Below are positions 63,853 through 64,000 of a DNA stretch of 64,000 bases, piece after piece (the first letter of the stretch is position 1; each line of letters opens with the position of its first letter). The DNA is taken from the NCBI GenBank assembly GCA_964418835.1, contig CAYQNJ010000001.1, positions 170,422 to 234,421 on the forward strand, written 5' to 3'. This stretch comes from UBA9076 sp964418835. Its GTDB lineage: Bacteria; Bacillota_I; Bacilli_A; Erysipelotrichales; Erysipelotrichaceae. Both the position numbers and the translations under genes were made by a program. Under the pieces are notes generated by a model, which saw only the letters and a list, made by a program, of their open reading frames with translations, did no database searches and had not been told where the DNA came from.

Positions 63853-63893
63853 CTCCTTTTCCATAAATTAAGGAGTGCTTCTCGCACTCCTTA
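63853..63893 (-). promoter_or_regulatory. Structured rimP leader hairpin
   Basis: A perfect 10-bp stem, TAAGGAGTGC (63869-63878) and its complement (63884-63893), with a 5-nt loop. In the RNA the hairpin's 3' arm contains CUCCUU (63875-63870), which could instead pair with the rimP Shine-Dalgarno AAGGAG (63858-63853) 11 nt further on, giving two exclusive folds. Confidence 0.6.
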
Positions 63894-63909
63894 GTAGTTA
63901 TCTATTAGT

Positions 63910-63938
63910 AGTATATGCTAACATTCAATTTTTTGCAA
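63910..63938 (-). promoter_or_regulatory. Promoter of the rimP-nusA-infB operon
   Basis: TTGCAA (63938-63933), 17 nt, TATACT (63915-63910) on the minus strand. +1 expected near 63903, about 10 nt before the leader hairpin. Confidence 0.55.
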
Positions 63939-63973
63939 GTTATAAAGCTATAAAAACTTGATAACTATAGGGT

Positions 63974-63994
63974 ACTATCACCATAATTGATAGT
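63974..63994. repeat. Short inverted repeat at the window edge
   Basis: ACTATCA (63974-63980), seven bases, TGATAGT (63988-63994). No T run, so not an obvious terminator; possibly an operator or part of the upstream gene's end outside the window. Confidence 0.35.
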
Positions 63995-64000
63995 GCATTT

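Noticed and set aside
1..64000. CRISPR arrays, tRNA and rRNA genes
   Set aside because: No regularly spaced repeats, no cloverleaf with GGTTCGA-type T-loop, and no rRNA core sequences were seen on either strand.

Overview
The window is a 64-kb piece of a strongly AT-rich bacterial chromosome. TGA is used as a stop (for example at the ends of nusB, perR and one PHP gene), so the standard bacterial code applies. Gene order and families point to a low-GC Bacillota/Mycoplasmatota-type anaerobe, such as uncultured Erysipelotrichia, RF39 or Izemoplasma-like lineages. The evidence is a DUF3196 gene, a short IF2, NusA with a long acidic tail, an HndABCD [FeFe]-hydrogenase, pyruvate phosphate dikinase and the MEP isoprenoid pathway. 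Genus cannot be fixed from sequence alone. A 100-N gap flanked by an exact 55-bp duplication marks a draft or metagenome assembly.

Layout. Bases 1-1300 are a degraded accessory patch: a split pseudogene, a small XRE-type regulator, a Schlafen/AlbA_2 fragment and the assembly gap. Bases 1426-10896 form a leftward housekeeping operon, nusB-xseA-xseB-ispA-dxs-recN-dinB-xerD-deoB. Bases 10983-16294 carry a DUF5662 gene, an IMP dehydrogenase resembling the Tritrichomonas foetus enzyme, proS, a PHP phosphatase and MgtC. Bases 16369-24309 are a ten-gene hydrogenase operon in which hndA, hndB, hndC and hndD surround signalling proteins: two DRTGG proteins, two HATPase proteins, a PHP protein and a divergent sensory-type [FeFe]-hydrogenase homologue. 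Then come an ABC permease and lipoprotein without an ATPase, a katA-DUF454-perR oxidative-stress operon with PerR-like boxes, ppdK with a cre-like site, a hydrolase, and valS behind a T-box. Next is a protein-quality block (engB, lon, tig, DUF3196) with a CIRCE operator upstream of DUF3196, then an aldo/keto reductase, a phosphoesterase, Gls24, a divergent RelA/SpoT protein, ribF and truB.

Between truB and rbfA, genes that usually adjoin in Bacilli, sits about 12.7 kb of other DNA (46205-58989): ttcA, a lysine-riboswitch-controlled ABC transporter, a radical SAM/SPASM protein, oligoendopeptidase PepF, and a compact type VII secretion locus. That locus has two WXG100 proteins, a 710-residue lipoprotein, an FHA-FtsK EssC-like ATPase and a YukD/EsaB-like protein. 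No EsaA, EssA or EssB is recognisable. It is the best candidate here for an undescribed system variant. The window ends with rimP-nusA-ylxR-ylxQ-infB-rbfA and a structured rimP leader.

Regulation is unusually readable. Many promoters use an extended -10 (TGnTATAAT). Three genes appear to be transcribed leaderless. Rho-independent hairpins close most operons, often overlapping stop codons. T-box, lysine riboswitch, CIRCE, PerR-like and cre-like elements were all found by eye and are unverified by computation.
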